64,000 nucleotides of DNA, from contig SIJG01000188.1 in assembly GCA_023374025.1 (NCBI GenBank), positions 107,093 through 171,092 on the forward strand, read 5' to 3'. This document shows positions 39,165 to 50,374 of the stretch, in pieces (position 1 is the stretch's first letter; each line of letters starts with the position of its first letter). The notes under the pieces were generated by a model that made no database searches, was not told the origin of the DNA, and saw nothing but the letters and a program-made list of their open reading frames with translations. This DNA is from Heterodera schachtii (Eukaryota > Nematoda > Chromadorea > Rhabditida > Heteroderidae). A program made the position numbers and the translations under genes.

Positions 39165-39370
39165 GTTCGTTAGCATTCGTTTAGATACTGTTAAATGGCA
39201 TGCCGTCTCTAAATACAATTAACTAATTGAGTGCTACATTTGCCATGCGTGGGTGTTTTTCAAATCATATATCACATTAAATCAAATTAATGTGCTTTAG
39301 TGTATTAATTACAGCCAACAAATTAATTAGCTTATCGGATTCAATTGATTATAACAAAGAAATTTAAGTA
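39165..39370. repeat. duplicated segment, copy 1
   Basis: GTTAGCATTCGTTTAGATAC and the sequence that follows are repeated with substitutions at 42145-42350, including GGGTGTTTTTCAAATCA and CAACAAATTAATTA. It is part of the ~3-kb diverged duplication that also carries the two secreted-protein genes. Confidence 0.8.
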
Positions 39371-40604
39371 TGTTCTAGTTACTGATAATTGTGTGCTTTA
39401 AACATTTCTTATGGTAAATAATTGAAATGGATGAATACAAAAAAATATTTTGGAAAATTCATGCCAATTACTTTATTAAGGAAGCATGTTAATTAACAAA
39501 CTCATTAAAGAAATTCCAATAAATGAATAACATTAATTACGGCGTCACATGCTTCTTTTGTACCAAACACATTTCATCATCACAAAATTAAAAAAAAATA
39601 AATTAAAAAAACTACGCTTTTTAAGGCTAAAAAGCGATTAAACTAATTAAAGATTGAAAGATGACATGAAAAAATTAGGTAATGGAATAAAAAACAAGAT
39701 ATCAAAAAATTAACTTAAAAAGTTCAGACATTTATGCAAAAATAATTATTGTAGATAAATTATTCTAGTGATAATTTTAAATGAAATAAGGCATTTAAGG
39801 AAATATAATTGTTTTTAGCGAAATAATTTAATTATAATTCATCTTTTTCTAATTTTTTTTATTTTTTCTTAAAACTATTTTTATTTTAATTTTATTTTGA
39901 AAAAAGAATTTTATGATATTTTCAAAAAATTTTAAAACAATTTAAAAAAAGTTAAAATCATTTATTCAAAAATTAAAATTTTATTGACAAAAAGTCATTA
40001 AAAAAGTTTTTATTTAAAAAAACTGGGCTAAAAAAAGAAAAATAAATTCTGTTTAATACAATTAAGGCTCGAAATTATACGAGAATGCATTTTTCCCTGC
40101 AATTGAAACTGTCTAATTTGAAGCCTCTAGAACAACTTAATTTGCGTGTTTGTGCTTTCTTTTGTCATTCAGTAAATATTTTGTTTAGTTTGATTTTTTC
40201 AAAAATACTCTGTTATAAGAGTACCCTCTATTAAAGCTGCCCAAAGACCTTTAAAGTCTTCATTTTTCAAAAAAATATGTAGATTTTTCCAAAAATAAAA
40301 TTTGAATTTTTGAAAAATAAATCCAAAGAGGAAAAAAATTGCATATTATATATTAGTTTTATCAAATTATACAGAGCTAAGCTAACTCCATGAGTTTTCT
40401 TCCTTTTTTAAATTTTCTTTTCACTATTTTGGTATTTTAAAATTTAATTTTTATTTTGGGAGTTTTGATTAATTATTGTTTATAAAATTTTACGATTTCA
40501 TCCCATACAAATATTCAAAAATGAAACCCAAATAAACATATTTTAAACATTTTCAATGCATTAATGCAACAAGTGATCAAATTGATCAATTTTGCCCTTT
40601 TTCT

Positions 40605-41164
40605 CTATAACTCGAAAATGCCGCCTATTCTTCGGTTCCGTTGTATTTTGTGCATTTTCCGAGTGATTTTTGGTACTGTCCGATGACAGAATGGCATTGT
40701 GATGATGCTCAAATGGCATGCCATCAGCTTTTTGCGCAACTGTGCCTCCGTTTCCCATTTGCATGGGATGGGCTGCCGGTTGAAATCAACGCAAATTTTG
40801 ATGACGGCACGCCGCAGGCGGTGCTTGCGATGGCCGTGGTTGAGCTGAAAAATTGATTAAAGAAAATGCAACATTGTTTCTTTGATAATAAAAAAATATT
40901 TTGGCCAAAAATATATATTTAATATTTTATTTTAAATTAATTTGGGGGTGTAAAATTCCCAACAAACTCTCATCCTCCTAAACTATTTAGTCGGTATCAA
41001 AAATGAAAAAAAGTGACAAATACTGTACAAAGAAATTAATTTGTTTAAATTACGTCAAATTTTGAAGAAAAAACGGCATTTCCATGTTGTGCACGTTCAC
41101 CAGAAATTGTTGACAATGTGAGCAAAAAAACACACAAAAACCGTATTAAAATGAAAAAATTCAT
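40605..41164 (-). CDS. small basic secreted protein, paralog 1 (novel four-Cys family)
   Basis: Two exons on the minus strand: exon 1 41164-41054 and exon 2 40844-40605, with a 209-bp GT-AG intron in phase 0. The product has 116 residues. Exon 1 is a classic signal peptide (MNFFILIRFLCVFLLTLS) plus a short linker ending VFSSKFD. Exon 2 is rich in Arg/Lys/His and has four cysteines spaced C-X9-C-X14-C-X9-C (CVDFNRQPIPC, then CHLSIITMPFC). A TTTAATTTAG two bases before the ATG could be a spliced-leader acceptor. Exon 2 aligns to paralog 2 (43943-44593). Over 48 core codons I count seven synonymous and two replacement differences, which favours this frame over the opposite-strand open frame. I know no family; secretion is predicted, function unknown. 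Confidence 0.75.
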
Positions 41165-42144
41165 TTCTAAATTAAATGAGATTAAATTTTAAAATAAACT
41201 AAATTTTCTCATTTTTGTCTTAGCAATTTGACTCATACTACATTTTATTCAAATACAAATTTTTAACCGTAAAATTGTACATTTCGACCACAAATTTATG
41301 TTGCCTCGATTAAAATTTATCAACGCATTCTATGTATGAAGAAATTCTTAAATCCTTCATTATTTTTTCTCAAAACTAATGAAAAACATTAATGACGACG
41401 CCACACACCCAATTAAGTGCGTACCATTCGTTATCACAAGCCACAAAATTATTAAATTAAAAAAGGCATTTTGAAAAAGATTATAGGAGGAAAAATATTA
41501 AAATGTTTCAATATTGGGATATTTTGTATTTGCTAAAAATTTCATTAAGTCAAAACCCTAACATAAATTTTTAAATTAATAAAAAACAGTTACAAAAACC
41601 GACCACTTAGGAGCCAAAAGATTTGCACCTTCCATTGGCCCGTTTATTTATGAATAAGGTCAAAAATGACAAAATAAATTATCAATATAAAATTTAAATT
41701 ATTCGTGAAAACTAATGAATTTCTTCAATGAGATTTATTTAAATAGATTTTTTTTTATTACTAACAGCATACTCACAATTTAAAATTTAACTTTTTTAAG
41801 AAAGATAATAATATAAAATTAATGAAATTTGCTTTCCTTTTATAGGACAATTAAAAAATTATAAAGTTAAAATGGCGGAACAATTTATGTTTAAAATGCC
41901 AAATTATTAGAAAAGGGTTTACAATGAAACAATTATAGTGAATGCTAAAGTTTCAATATTAATGACGAAAATATAAAACCGTTATTACGAAAAAAAACTA
42001 TTTTATGAATTTTTTAAAATTTGGTTTTTGCAATACACAATAAAATAGAAAACATAAAGTTTTAAAATCTTTTTTCTTATTTCATTTTTTAATGATTCAT
42101 TTATTGATGTTGTTATAAATCTATTAAGAAAACCAAAAATTTCT
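41165..42144. other. AT-rich spacer inside the duplicated region
   Basis: No gene. The phrase ATCACAA with its upstream ATGACG..CGCCA recurs at about 39535, 41390 and 42535, showing further rounds of local duplication. Confidence 0.45.
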
Positions 42145-42350
42145 AAACAAAATCTTACGGTAGCATTCATTTAGATACTGTCAAATGTCTTGACTTCTCT
42201 AATTACAATTCACTAATTAAGTCCTGCATTTTTCATGTGTGGGTGTTTTTCAAATCACTGTCATATTAAATCAAATGAATGTGTTTTAGTGTATTAATTT
42301 CACCCAACAAATTAATTACGTTATCGGATTCATTGGGTTAACAAATAAAC
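42145..42350. repeat. duplicated segment, copy 2
   Basis: The diverged direct copy of 39165-39370. The alignment continues to about 42545 (AAGCATGTTAATTAACA at 39483 and 42481). Confidence 0.8.
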
Positions 42351-42545
42351 TCATCAAGTCTGTCCTAATTAATGCTAATTATCTGCTTTAAACAATTTTT
42401 ATGGTAAATAATTGAATGTACGAATACAAAAAAAATAAAAAAATATTTTGTGCGTTTTATGCCAATTATGTTTATTAAGGAAGCATGTTAATTAACAGAC
42501 TCATTAAAGAAATGTCATCAAAAAATGGATATTATTAATGACGTC

Positions 42546-43942
42546 GCCATAGCTTCAGTTGTAAAAAACACATTTCGTTATCACAAAATAAAATAATGAA
42601 TAAAATAAATGTTTTAAAAAACGACAGTATTTGTTTAATGCTATTAAAGAAAATTAAATTACGCATCTTTTGGCAGAATTGTTTAAACTTGAGATGAAAA
42701 ATGTAGGTAATCGAAGAAAAAAAACAAGTAGCATAATTAAATTGATCAATAAATTGAATTTTGAGAAGCTTAATTATGTTTTGCATAATAAATTATTCAC
42801 ACAAATGCATTCATGTGTCAATTTCAAAAAAATAATAGAAAATTAAAATATACATAAATCATTGAAAACAGATTTAAAAGGCTTCACATTTAATTTTGTG
42901 GCAAAGCTTCTTAGCCAAAAGAGCTGATCAATTTCCTCTACGAAATGACGAAACTAAAACAATTTAAATTTTAGTTATTCTATGCAATTACTTATGAATT
43001 AATTTTTCCATGTTATTTTTGGTTATTAAGTTTTTTATGATAGACTTTTAATGTGCCTTGACTGGATTTAGCAAATTTTTTTTCTAAAATTTATGTATTT
43101 TTTTGTTAATAAAAAATTCGAGAATTTTCGAAAAATAAATTATTTTGTAATAATTTTCATGTTTGCCAGTTCGTCTGATAGAATACTATTTCGAAATTTC
43201 ATGCCAAAACAACTTGTTATTCATTTATAATCCTTAAAACTAATTGTTTGTGAACATTATTATTCGTATTAATGCTTTTCGCTTCATTGATATTGCTCTG
43301 AAAAAAATGATTGAAAAAATGAGTAATTAATTGCCTAATTAAGCATATGCCCGACGCGGAGAAGGAAGGATACGAAAAATTAACAATTTTTTTTTGTTTC
43401 CGTAAATCGTAAAATTACAAAAAGCAATAAGATAAATGCGGGGATTTAATTCTTCTTTTTAAACAGCGAAAGAAAAATTTACAAAAATTAACTTAAAAAG
43501 TACAGACATTTATGCAAAAATAATTATTGTAGATAAAATTAATTTGTTCATAATAAAATTAAATTAAATCGAGCATTTAGCTAAAATATTATTATTATTA
43601 CTGTTATATTAATTTAATTAATACATAGTTTTTTTATAACTATTGTACATTCTTTATATAAAACTATATTTGTTTTTTAAAAAAAAAGTTTATTATTAGA
43701 AAAACGGTTAATAAAATAGAAAAATAAATTCTATTTAATAAAATTTATTCAATTACTTCCTAATTATGTAGCCATAATTCTATAAATTTACTTCATTTTT
43801 AATTGGCATTTTCAAATTTAATACTTAATTAATTGAATAATATTAATATTAATTTATTATCATTTCTATAATATCATTATCATTATTATTCACCTTATCA
43901 ATTTTTAAGTTTCAAAAATTATCAAATTGATCACGTTTTTCT
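42546..43942. other. AT-rich spacer with repeated landmarks
   Basis: No gene. ATGCCCGACGCGGAGA at about 43348 recurs at about 44944. The block AAAAAGTACAGACATTTATG at about 43494 recurs at about 39718 and, more diverged, at 45146. Confidence 0.5.
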
Positions 43943-44593
43943 TTATAAAGCTAAAATGCCGCTTCTTCGTTGGTTCCGTTTAATTTTCTGCATTTTTTGA
44001 ATAATTTTTGGCATCCGATGGCAGAATGGCATTGTGATAATGCTCAAATGGCATGCCATCAGTTTTTTGCGCAACTGTACCTCCATTTCCCATTTGCATG
44101 GGATGGGCTGCCGGTTGAAGTCGACGCAAATTTTGATGACGGCACGCCGAAGGCGATGCTTGTGGCGGCGATGGTGGAGCTAAAAATGAAAGAAATAAAA
44201 TAAATTAACGAATTTTTAAAATAATTTGTAAAAACATTATATTTATTTTAAAAATAGAAATGCGTTTTTGTTTTCATATGTGATAAAAAATGATAATAAT
44301 TTAATGCTTAAAATTATTTTAAAAGAATTTGTCATACTGAATAGTCTAAGCCCATTAAAAATTCTTAAAATTTTTTCACAAATTATATATAATTTATACA
44401 AAATGAATGTGTTTTTTGTCTTTTTCCTAAATGATACCTCAAATTTTGGTGAAAATGCTGTCGTCGTTCTATCAAAGTTCTCCTGATGCTGATGATGCTT
44501 CTTTTGTTCGTCCACCGTGCAATGAACCGAAGAAAAAATGAAAATTACCAGAAACGAAAGAACGATGAGAAAATATGACCAAATATGAAACAT
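43943..44593 (-). CDS. small basic secreted protein, paralog 2 (novel four-Cys family)
   Basis: Two exons on the minus strand: exon 1 44593-44438 (donor GAG|GTATCA) and exon 2 44179-43943 (acceptor CATTTTTAG), with a 258-bp phase-0 intron. The product has 130 residues. The signal peptide is MFHIWSYFLIVLSFLVIFIF with a likely cut after SSVHC or nearby, followed by a His/Gln-rich linker and FSPKFE. Exon 2 shares RLRRAVIKICVDFNRQPIPC and RKKLMACHLSIITMPFCHR with paralog 1, with the same C-X9-C-X14-C-X9-C spacing. The exon 1 sequences are only alike in layout and in the last seven residues. A TTTGTTTAG about 20 bases before the ATG may serve trans-splicing. The plus-strand frame here is a shadow. 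No known family; plausibly a secreted effector or gland product, but that is a guess. Confidence 0.75.
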
Positions 44594-45927
44594 TGTTTTT
44601 TATTATTTTCTAAACAAATAAATTTAAAAATTTTAGGTGTTGATCATTTTTATTGCTAAATTGAACTTAAATTCCATTATAAATTAATAAAAAATGTGTT
44701 TAATAAAGAAAATGCTTAAAAGTAACCAATTTTACTGAATTTATTTTTATTTAAATTAAATATTTAATTATTACAAAAAAAGAAAAAAAGGAATTATTAG
44801 ATTTTGAAAAAACAACTTGTTATTCATTTTGGACCTTAAAATTGATTGTATTTTGTAAATTTCATTGTTAAATATGTGTAGCTTCATTAGCATTTCTCTT
44901 AAAAAATGATGGTAAATGAGTAATTAATTGCTTAATTAAGCAAATGCCCGACGCGGAGACGGAAGGATACGATAAATTTACAAATATTTTTTTTGCTTCC
45001 TTTCATAACGCAAAAGTGCAAAAAAAGCTATATGGTAAATGCGGAGGTTTAATTACTTTCTTTAAAATAAATATTAGTTTAATTAAACAGGAAATTGCTA
45101 CAAAAAAGGGAAACAGGAAGAAGACTTTACAAAATTTAGCTTAAAAAGTGCAGACGATTTTATGCAAAAATAATTAGTGTAAATAAAATTACTTTTTGAT
45201 AATTAAATTTAAATGAAAAGAGGATTAACCTAAAATATTTTTTTAGCAGAACATTAATTTCCTTGGAAGGTATGTTTTAAAATATTTTTTTCAAAAATAT
45301 CTACAAAATTAATTTTTTGTTTTTTTTAATATTTTTAATTTTTTTTGTTTTAATTTAGAAAAATAAATTTTATAGATTTTTATTTTAAATATCAAAATGA
45401 TCAGATAATGTAAAATCTCTTATTCAAAAGTTAAAATTTTTTTGTCGAAAAATCAAAAATTTTGTTGTTATAAAAAAAATCAGCATTCGCAAAGAAAAAA
45501 GGGCAAAATAAACAATAAAATAAAATTATTAGTTCACTGATAATTCTGATATCCAGTTTTTTGATTCCATTTAGTTTCATTAGAAAATCCGGCAAAATTA
45601 TAATCCGCTGATCTTGTTGCCAAATCCTCCTACATTGTGTGTGAATTCTTTTGTGCAAATCCGGATTTATGCACAAATCTGACGGCGACGACCACGAGGG
45701 GGAAGGGGGGACATCACAAGTTCACATTTATCAGCCGACAGCACCGATATCAACAAAAAATAATCAAATTCCACACGCTAATGACTGTTTTTTTGGCATC
45801 CGATTAACGAATGATTGTCCCCAACAGGAAACGCATTTGGCAAGAAAAGAATGCCATGCGTCATAAGCCATGATTAACAGTTGGTAGACGGGAAAACAGA
45901 ACAAAAAATAGGCTTTCAATTTTTGCT
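44594..45927. other. spacer with a third partial duplication unit
   Basis: The landmarks of the duplication recur (44944 and about 45146), but no third copy of the secreted-protein gene follows. At 45560-45960 the base composition is more coding-like, with 216-base and 246-base open frames on either strand. Neither shows a recognisable domain or good splice signals. Confidence 0.4.
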
Positions 45928-46653
45928 CTTGGGCCAACCCGAAACGGAAACAAATACTGTTTGGTCATGATCGATCATTTCACGAGATTTTCAGAAGTGA
46001 TTCCAATCCCAAATAAAAAAGCGGAAACAGTTTCACAGGAATTTGTTGAAAAATGGGTTCTGAAATTTAGAGCACCAGAGGCAATCCATTCTGATTTGGG
46101 AGGCGCATTTGTCAACTCAATTTTGAAAGAAATTACTGAAAAACTTTTGGTTTCAAGATCAACCACTTCTGGTTATGATCCAAACGCAAATGGTCTCGCA
46201 GAAAGATTGAACCGTACAATTATTGAAATGGTCAGAAAAACGAGTACGAGTCCATGGGAGTGGGACCTTCGCATTCCATATGTCACATTTTCACATAACA
46301 TCACCCCAAACGAAAGTACCGGATTTTCCCCATCAACTTTATTTTTCGGGCGAGCTTTAAATTTCCCAACCAACGTTACGGCCCCAAAACGACCAAATCC
46401 TCTTTACACTATAGATTTGGATGAATATTTGCAATTTTTCAGAGAAAATTATGAACTTTTGGTTAAAAAGGCTTCAAAAAACATTGCAAAAGCCCAATTT
46501 ATCCAAACAAACAATTTGACTCGAAACCGAACGTTACCTTTTAAAATTTATTTATTTATTAATGCTTTTATGTGTAATTTTTATAAAAAAAAATTTAAAT
46601 TTAAATATTTTGGTGCTCGAATAGCTATTAGATTTGAACCAATTTTTTTTTAA
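45928..46653 (+). pseudogene. Ty3/gypsy-type retrotransposon integrase core, isolated fragment
   Basis: Integrase joins element cDNA to the genome. The D,D-35-E core is visible: MIDHFTRF (first Asp), HSDLGGAF (second Asp) and NGLAERLNRTI (Glu), in the usual order and spacing. It starts near LGPTRNGNKYCL. The homology ends near NLTRNR (about 46530), after which the frame reads AT-rich sequence to TAA at 46651-46653. No reverse transcriptase, RNase H, zinc-binding N-terminus or LTR is nearby. The core frame is intact with no stop. It is probably a truncated element; a captured integrase domain is less likely but not excluded. Confidence 0.85.
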
Positions 46654-47767
46654 AAGCCAAAAATTTCATCTTAAATATTATTTGGGATATGTAAGTTTAA
46701 AATTATTAATAATTTATTATCTTTTAAATTATAATATTAAGTAATTATGAAGTAAAAATAAGATTACCTTCAATACATTAAAAAGATTATTTTCCGTTTT
46801 TTAATTTTATTTGAGATTTATTAAAGGTTTATAATTGTATTTGGGCTACTCGGAGGCGCTTTAATGAAAAAAAACATGCAAATAAATCTAAATTTGTAAT
46901 ACAAGGATAATTCCTCATTCAATATTTAATTATAAAATTTAATGAAATAAAATTAAATAATAGTTCTTTTAAAGCCTTAATTTAAAAGACATTAATAAAT
47001 AAATACATTTTATGATTTCGAAAACATTTCATATTTCAAAAAATTTGACGGTCATAGTACGAAAATTAATTTTGAGAAAAATGTACCAATAAATACCTTT
47101 AATATCAATTAAAAATATAATATATAATATTAGTGAAATTGTAATTAGGAACCTTACATTAGCAAAAAACGATAATTGAATTAAAATTTTATAAAGCTAA
47201 ATAATCAATGATTAATTTCTAAATATTAAAATTCACAAAAAATAAGAAAAAGAAGGAAGTGACTGTTAATTATTATAAACTTATTTGTTAGCAAGATTTT
47301 TTAATAAAGATTAACTAACAAAAATAAATTATTAGAATTCTAACCATAACTTAAGGTGTACATTTCACAACCTTATGTTATTGTAAAGAAAAAGTCGAAA
47401 ATATAAAATGAAAATCCAGGATAAAAAAAATTAAATGGCCTAAAATAATAACTTTTTTCGAACGGTAAAGTGCAATGTAATTAATTTCAAAACTTATTTT
47501 CACCTTTGAAATTTATGAAAATAATATATAATAAACAAATTCAATTCTTAAAACCCGTTAATAAATAAAGGGCCTCTTATGGTCATTAAATTTTTAATTT
47601 AATTGGCCTTGCATATATCGGTGCTGCTGCTTTTGATGTAATTTCTCAAAAATTTTATATTTATTTTATAGGTATATATGAAACAATAAATGTAATCTCA
47701 TTAATAATATGTAAGCCAAAAAAATAACCCACAATAAAATATCTAAATAAATATATAAACTATTGGC
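46654..47767. other. AT-rich desert
   Basis: No gene, no clear repeat. A/T-rich throughout. Confidence 0.6.
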
Positions 47768-48850
47768 CGACATTTGCGGCGCTGACATTTGCGGCGCTGA
47801 CACTTGCGGCGCTGACACTTGCGGCGCCCAGTCAAAGCGACACTTGCGGCGCCGACATTTGCGGCGTGACACTTGTGGCGCCGACAGATGCGGCGCCCAG
47901 TCAAAAAGACTTTTGCGGCGCCGACACTTGCGGCGCCCAGTCAAAATGACATTTGCGGCGCAGAATTAAATGACCCCAAAATTATTTAAACAATTTTTTG
48001 ATAAAAAAAAACATTTCTTTAATCACTCTTTCAGTCCTATTCTTCAAAGATTGTCAAAATCGATAAATAATCCACAGATCGCTTCATCATTTCGCAGATA
48101 TTTTTTAAGCGAGGCCTTTCAGCAATCCCACGAGTTGGGTCAATTTCATAAGGCCTCGGGCGATTTTTTTTTTTTTTGGTGCTCTTCCTCTTTTTTAATG
48201 GCGATAATGAATAGGGCTTCCATTTTTAGACAAATGCCTAAAATTTCTGCGCACTTGTTACGCATAGATAAGTACGAAAAACGCGTTTTCAACTTTTTTT
48301 CGGAGTGTCTACGATGACTTTTATAATGCCTATTTTTGCCTATTTTGGACTTTTTATGCTTAATGCCTATTTTTGTGCCTATTCGGGGATTTTTGTGCCT
48401 ATTTAATGCCTAAGTTTGCTATTTTTTGTGCCTAAAAATGGAAGCCCTATTAATGAACCTTATAAAAATATTTTTATTACAGTATCTCATTTATACTTTG
48501 AAAATGCTGGGTGGGGCGAAGTGAAACGTTTTCTGGTTCTGTTACAACGGCAAACGACTCAACCTTTATCTTTGTGATTAAGTTGCAAGAATTATTATTA
48601 AGTTAGTCATTATTAAAAAATAAACTTAAAATAACAATTCTGTTAACTTAAATAAATTGTTGAAATATTTTTAGGGTCGTTTAATTATGCGCCGCAAAAG
48701 TCCTTTTGACTGGGCGCCGCAAGTGTCGCGCCGAAAATGTCGGAGCCGCAAATGTCCTCGCCGCAAGTGTCTGCGCATCGCTTTGACTGGGCGCCTCAAA
48801 TGTCTGCGCCGCAAGTGTCAGCGCCGCAAATGTCAGCGCCGCAAATGTCG
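47768..48850. mobile_element. element whose inverted ends are 15-bp minisatellite arrays
   Basis: The left end (47768-47981) is an array of GACAYTTGCGGCGCY units with higher-order GCGCCCAGTCAAA interruptions. The right end (48668-48850) is the same kind of array in inverse orientation. Both arrays pass inward into matching GCGGCGCA-AATTAAA-GACCC. The order of unit variants is similar but not identical between ends. The interior has no ORF and holds a nested MITE (48212-48449). Terminal arrays of this type occur in foldback-like DNA elements. The exact superfamily is unknown and no target duplication is clear. Confidence 0.8.
48212..48449. mobile_element. nested 238-bp hAT-like MITE
   Basis: The ends TAGGGCTTCCATTTTTAG and its complement match perfectly. 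The flanks ATAATGAA and TTAATGAA (7 of 8 bases) fit an 8-bp hAT target duplication. The interior repeats TGCCTATTTT and GTGCCTA several times. It sits within the minisatellite-ended element, so it inserted later. Confidence 0.75.
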
Positions 48851-50374
48851 CATCACCGAAAAATAATACTGGAATATGAAAATAGAAGATAATAAATGAA
48901 ATTGTAAAAGAAGGATTAAAGAAAAATTTACACAATTTAATCTTTTTCTATTAAAATGTAATTTATTACTATTGTAATAGTTTAATTATATTAAAAATTT
49001 TATACTAAATAACGTAAAGAACTGGAAAACAAATACTACTAGTGAAAAAACTAATAACAAAAAAGATGTTAAATTGACAAAGTTATTTTGCTCATGAACA
49101 ATAAATAATTAATTTTTTAAATTATGTCTCCGAAAAACTAATTTACACAATATAATATTAAATCTAATTAACTTTAAAACAAACGAACAAATGTTAAACT
49201 ACCCATTTTGATAGGTAATATAAATTGGTTTGAATACACCCAAGAAAATCATTACAGAATTAATTCAAAAAATAATAAAAATTCAATTATTTAATCACCT
49301 TTTATTCTTTATTGCTGGATTTGTTTGGGCAACAAGAGCACATATTTTTTTTGGTACAATATTTTAATTTAATTATTTAATTTTGCTAAATTATACAAAA
49401 ATTTTCATTTGCAAAATTATAAGAATAAAAATAAATAAAATTAAATATTAATTTTACAAAAAAGTCAACAAAGCAATATGACTCTCATATTTATAAAATA
49501 AAAATTTAAAAATAAATTTGTATTAAAAATAAAAGTATTTCAAGATAATTAAGTTTTTTTAAAAGTTCCTTAAAACAAAAAAAAAATTAATTCAGATAAT
49601 TAACAAAGTTAAATAATAATAAATGCAACAACATAATAATTAAAAAAATAAAGACTATTTGAATAAACTATCGAGCATCTCACATTTTGATATTGTTCCC
49701 AACTTCTTTACTGGAATAATATAAATAAAAAATAATACCCCGACAGTAGTAAAACAAAGAAAAAAGAATAGTGAAAAAAATTGACGTGTTAATGAGCCAT
49801 TATCATAGATCGGGTAATTTCTTTAAGAAGAGTATTAAATTTTGGCATTGAATTCGTTTTACGAAATTAATTATGAAATATTTTAAATTTGATCATCACT
49901 TAAATAAAGAAATATTTAAAATCATAAATCACCTAGTTAATATAATGTTAATTTTATGAAATTATTGGTCCAAAGATTCGCCAATCGTTACAATGTTTTT
50001 TTCTATTTCTTTAAGTAGAGTTTATACATATTTTAATTAAAAGGTTCATTTAATAAATGAAATAAAAAATTCAATTCATTCATTTACAAAAATAAATTTT
50101 ACAAAGTTTAAAAAAAATTAAAAATAAAACATATAAATAGTTAGAAGGTAAGAGATAACAGACTTAGAAAGGCCATAAAGATTAAAAAATACAAGAAGAA
50201 AGTAAGAGCATGGGCCTTAAACTAAATAATTAATATCTTGCCTTTTTATTTTAACTGAATATACAAAAATTTAAAAAAAAAATTAAATAATTATATATCC
50301 AAGCACAAAAAAAGATGCTTAAAAAGAAATTACAAAAAAAATTATTAATTATCGCTTAAAGTCAAATAATTATT
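48851..50374. other. AT-rich desert
   Basis: A-rich, no gene and no strong repeat seen. Confidence 0.6.

Noticed and set aside
40641..40856. Plus-strand open frame and its counterpart at 43970-44203, similar to each other
   Set aside because: Similarity is explained by the minus-strand exon, where differences are mostly synonymous; on the plus strand the same changes alter residues.
45431..45866. Overlapping open frames on both strands before the integrase
   Set aside because: No domain and no reliable splice sites; not homologous to the secreted-protein exon although at the corresponding position of the third duplication unit.
47768..47981. Regularly spaced repeats that could suggest a CRISPR array
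   Set aside because: Units are contiguous 15-bp minisatellite repeats without unique spacers, in a eukaryotic genome, with an inverted partner array.
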